From an uncultured Gammaproteobacteria bacterium (GTDB taxonomy: Bacteria; Pseudomonadota; Gammaproteobacteria; Arenicellales; JAANXG01): a stretch of 64,000 bases of DNA. The position numbers and the translations under genes are program-made. Location: contig CAMYJT010000007.1 in the NCBI GenBank assembly GCA_947258785.1, forward strand, positions 33,449-97,448. The letters are read 5' to 3'. Under the pieces are notes generated by a model that did no database searches, was not told the DNA's origin, and was given only the letters and a program-made list of their open reading frames with translations. Positions 61,877-64,000 of this stretch are shown piece by piece; positions within the stretch are counted from its first letter, which is position 1, and every line of letters starts with the position of its first letter.

Positions 61877-62992
61877 TCAATCGTCCGTCAGGCGTTTCCT
61901 GTTCGCCGCATCGAACAGATGCAGTGTCCCCTCAACGACGCGCAGGCTCAACTGGTCACCCTCCCTGATCCGGGCGTTGCCGGGGAGGCGTACGGCAATG
62001 TTGTTTTTCATGGTGTCCGGCGTCGTTCCGGCTTCACCCCAGCCTGCCGGGAATCCATGCGCCAGGGTGTCCGCCCCCAGTGTCTCTATGGCCACGACCT
62101 GCAGGGTCAGGTCCGCCGCGTCCGCGGCCACCGGCTGCAGGTTTTCGGGACGCACACCGATGGTCACCTTACGCCCTGCGTGGGGGGCGAGAGACCAGCC
62201 CTCGGCGCGCACCGCGGCGCCGGATTCGAAGGCCAGCTCACGCCCGTCCGGCGTCACGCGTCCAGCCATGAAGTTCATCGCCGGTGAGCCGATGAAGTCA
62301 GCGACGAACACACTGGCCGGGTGTTCGTACACCTGCATCGGGGTGTCAATCTGCTCCGCAAGGCCTTCGTTCATGACGATCAGCCGGTCCGCCAGGGTCA
62401 TCGCCTCGACCTGGTCGTGGGTGACGTACAGCGACGTCGTGCCCAGCGACCGTTGCAGCTGCTTGATCTCGAGCCGCATCTGTACGCGCAGCTTGGCGTC
62501 CAGGTTCGACAGCGGTTCATCGAACAGAAATACCCGGGGGTCGCGCACGATCGCGCGTCCCATCGCCACCCGCTGGCGCTGCCCGCCTGACAGCTGGCGC
62601 GGTTTGCGCGGCAGGAACTCGGACAGTTCGAGCATCTTCGCGGCGCGCTGCACCCGTTCATCGATTTCCGTCGACGGCAGACCGGCGATTTTGAGCCCGT
62701 AGGCCATGTTGTTGTAGACCGTCATGTGCGGATACAGCGCGTAGGTCTGAAACACCATGGCGATATCACGGTCCTTGGGCTCCACGTCGTTGACCTGTTT
62801 CCCGTCGATGTGGATGGTCCCTGCGGTCACCGCTTCGAGTCCCGCGACCATGCGCAGGAACGTCGACTTGCCGCAGCCCGACGGACCCACGATGACGATG
62901 AACTCTCCGGTGTCGATTTCGACATCGATGCCGTGGATGACCTCCGTGGTCCCGTAACTTTTGCGCAACTGCTGGATCGCTATGGTGGCCAT
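61877..62992 (-). CDS. ugpC: sn-Glycerol-3-phosphate-type ABC transporter ATP-binding protein
   Basis: A 371-residue ABC ATPase. Walker [11 protein letters not shown]-loop [12 protein letters not shown], signature [15 protein letters not shown], Walker [16 protein letters not shown] and the switch His in [10 protein letters not shown] are all present. The C-terminal regulatory (TOBE) domain shows [13 protein letters not shown] and [39 protein letters not shown] is the UgpC-type start. It is followed upstream by ugpE with a 9-base gap. The substrate is probably glycerol-3-phosphate or a glycerophosphodiester, judged from the two components; the binding protein is not in the window. Confidence 0.92.
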   Translation of the reverse strand: MATIAIQQLRKSYGTTEVIHGIDVEIDTGEFIVIVGPSGCGKSTFLRMVAGLEAVTAGTIHIDGKQVNDVEPKDRDIAMVFQTYALYPHMTVYNNMAYGLKIAGLPSTEIDERVQRAAKMLELSEFLPRKPRQLSGGQRQRVAMGRAIVRDPRVFLFDEPLSNLDAKLRVQMRLEIKQLQRSLGTTSLYVTHDQVEAMTLADRLIVMNEGLAEQIDTPMQVYEHPASVFVADFIGSPAMNFMAGRVTPDGRELAFESGAAVRAEGWSLAPHAGRKVTIGVRPENLQPVAADAADLTLQVVAIETLGADTLAHGFPAGWGEAGTTPDTMKNNIAVRLPGNARIREGDQLSLRVVEGTLHLFDAANRKRLTDD

Positions 62993-63001
62993 GGTGCGGT
63001 G

Positions 63002-63838
63002 CTACTTCTCGGTCTCGATAAGCCCTTTGACGAAGAGCCGTTGCATGAACACGACCACCGCAATCGGCGGCAGCATGGCCAGCACCGCAGTGGCCATGGT
63101 GACCGGCCAGTTTCCCCAGTCGTCCGCCGTTGGTAGCATCTGTTTGATGCCCATGACAATGGTGTTCATCTGCGGGTCCGTGGTCACCAACAGCGGCCAC
63201 AGGAACTGGTTCCAGCCGTAGATGAACAGAATCACGAACAAGGCCGCGATATTCGTCACCGACAGTGGCAGCAGCACATCTTTGAAAAAACGCACGGGTC
63301 CCGCCCCGTCCATGCGCGCGGCTTCGAACAACTCATCGGGCACCGTCATGAAAAACTGCCGGAACAGGAACGTCGCCGTGGCCGAAGCGATCAGCGGCAG
63401 AGTCAACCCGGTGTAGCTGTTCAGCATGCCGAGCTGCGCCACCACCTCGTACGTGGGAACGATGCGCACCTCCACCGGCAGCATCAGGGTGATAAAGATG
63501 GTCCAGAAACACAGCATGCGGAACCGGAACCGGAAATACACAATCGCGTACGCGGATAACAGCGAGATCGCGATCTTGCCGACGGCGATTGCCGTTGCCA
63601 TCACCAGGCTGTTGAACAGCATGCGGATGACCGGCACATTGATCCCCGAGAATAGGGCGTCGTAATAGTTGTCGATGAGGTGCGGACCGGGCACCAGCGG
63701 CAGCGGTGGGTGGACGATTTCCTCTTGGGTCACAGTTGACGCCACCAGCGTCAGGTAAATGGGAAAGCACATCACCGCGATGCCGATGATCAAAACGACA
63801 TGGGGTAATGCCGAGGCCAGGCCGCGTTTTTCGATCAC
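63002..63838 (-). CDS. ugpE: sn-Glycerol-3-phosphate-type ABC transporter permease
   Basis: A 278-residue permease with six transmembrane helices. MIEKRGLASALPHVVLIIGIAVMCFPIYLTLVASTVTQEEI is the UgpE-type N-terminus. The EAA loop that contacts the ATPase is DELFEAARMDGAGPVRFFKDVLLPLS. It lies next to ugpC on the same strand. A GGAGCG ribosome site stands before its ATG. It would pair with UgpA, whose gene is broken here at the right edge. Confidence 0.93.
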   Translation of the reverse strand: MIEKRGLASALPHVVLIIGIAVMCFPIYLTLVASTVTQEEIVHPPLPLVPGPHLIDNYYDALFSGINVPVIRMLFNSLVMATAIAVGKIAISLLSAYAIVYFRFRFRMLCFWTIFITLMLPVEVRIVPTYEVVAQLGMLNSYTGLTLPLIASATATFLFRQFFMTVPDELFEAARMDGAGPVRFFKDVLLPLSVTNIAALFVILFIYGWNQFLWPLLVTTDPQMNTIVMGIKQMLPTADDWGNWPVTMATAVLAMLPPIAVVVFMQRLFVKGLIETEK

Positions 63839-63847
63839 ATTTCGCTC

Positions 63848-63908
63848 CTAATAGTGCACCCGCCGCTCGATGAAGCGGAACTGGACCACTGTCAACGCCG
63901 CCAACGGC
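63848..63908 (-). pseudogene. ugpA: ugpA C-terminal end, homology lost at the window edge
   Basis: Reading the minus strand, LTVVQFRFIERRVHY and a stop (ending at 63848, nine bases before the ugpE ATG) match the conserved C-terminus of UgpA permeases. Beyond about 63905 the same frame no longer looks like UgpA, with no hydrophobic helix. It meets a TGA near 63985, and the other two frames are also closed. The gene therefore seems interrupted, perhaps by an insertion whose other end lies beyond the window, unless the contig end is misassembled. Confidence 0.6.
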
Positions 63909-64000
63909 GATTCCAGCCCTATCGTTACGGGTGTTGGAGGTTTTGTCTGCGGGTTACAGGCTTTATGCTTGGGGGACCGGAATCAGGTCTCAACGGGCAC

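Noticed and set aside
1..64000. CRISPR arrays, rRNA, tRNA, prophage or integrase genes
   Set aside because: No regularly spaced short repeats, rRNA-like sequence, cloverleaf-like elements or phage or integrase motifs were seen on either strand.

Overview
The window is about 57% GC (estimated by eye), gene-dense and proteobacterial. The single-chain PurL with a C-terminal glutaminase domain, the DctB/DctD-TRAP arrangement, the UgpC/UgpE genes and a DadA-type dehydrogenase point to an uncultured gammaproteobacterium (a betaproteobacterium is possible). I see no rRNA, tRNA, CRISPR array, phage block or intact transposase. Two full 249-bp MITE copies, remnants of others and several gene relics show ongoing small-scale remodelling.

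Layout. 1-5.8 kb: nucleotide/folate genes (purL, thyA, folA). 6-11.8 kb: small stress/signalling genes, including an encapsulin-type ferritin (EncFtn) without a shell gene, a DUF4145 protein, an SDR, a GGDEF protein with a decayed active site, a one-domain asparaginase, a cupin/HbpS pair and a MerR-TPR protein. 11.9-17.1 kb: an operon with the gene content of the levulinate/4-hydroxyacid (Lva) pathway (acyl-CoA dehydrogenase, APH-like kinase, DUF6285 protein, acyl-CoA synthetase) that ends in a ComB-type phosphatase and a MITE. 17.3-23.6 kb (minus): succinate-semialdehyde dehydrogenase, a Sel1-repeat pseudokinase, a D-amino-acid dehydrogenase and an intradiol dioxygenase. 24.9-40 kb: a C4-dicarboxylate module with two DctP binding proteins, DctQM, malic enzyme MaeB and a four-gene 2-oxoacid:acceptor oxidoreductase, facing the divergent dctD-dctB regulators. 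A sigma-54 promoter and paired palindromes lie between them, as expected for DctD control. This forms a malate to pyruvate to acetyl-CoA route.

41.3-46.4 kb (minus): a polysaccharide island with two GT2 glycosyltransferases, a methyltransferase and a WbdD-like methyltransferase/kinase/coiled-coil protein. 46.7-55.9 kb: mixed housekeeping genes (FAH-family hydrolase, crotonase, MgtE, Ca/Na exchanger, DUF504 protein, MFS transporter, cold-shock protein). 56-60.8 kb: a fatty acyl-CoA ligase, then a decayed sulfolactate locus: remnants of suyA and suyB in front of intact-looking slcC and comC, followed by the tail of a cation-diffusion facilitator. 60.9-64 kb: a patatin phospholipase and ugpC/ugpE of a glycerol-3-phosphate type ABC transporter. 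The ugpA reading frame appears broken at the right edge.

The most informative points are the predicted DctD/sigma-54 switch with its catabolic cargo, the Lva-like operon carrying a ComB phosphatase whose stop codon lies in a MITE, the orphan EncFtn, the pseudokinase and the eroded sulfolactate lyase locus.
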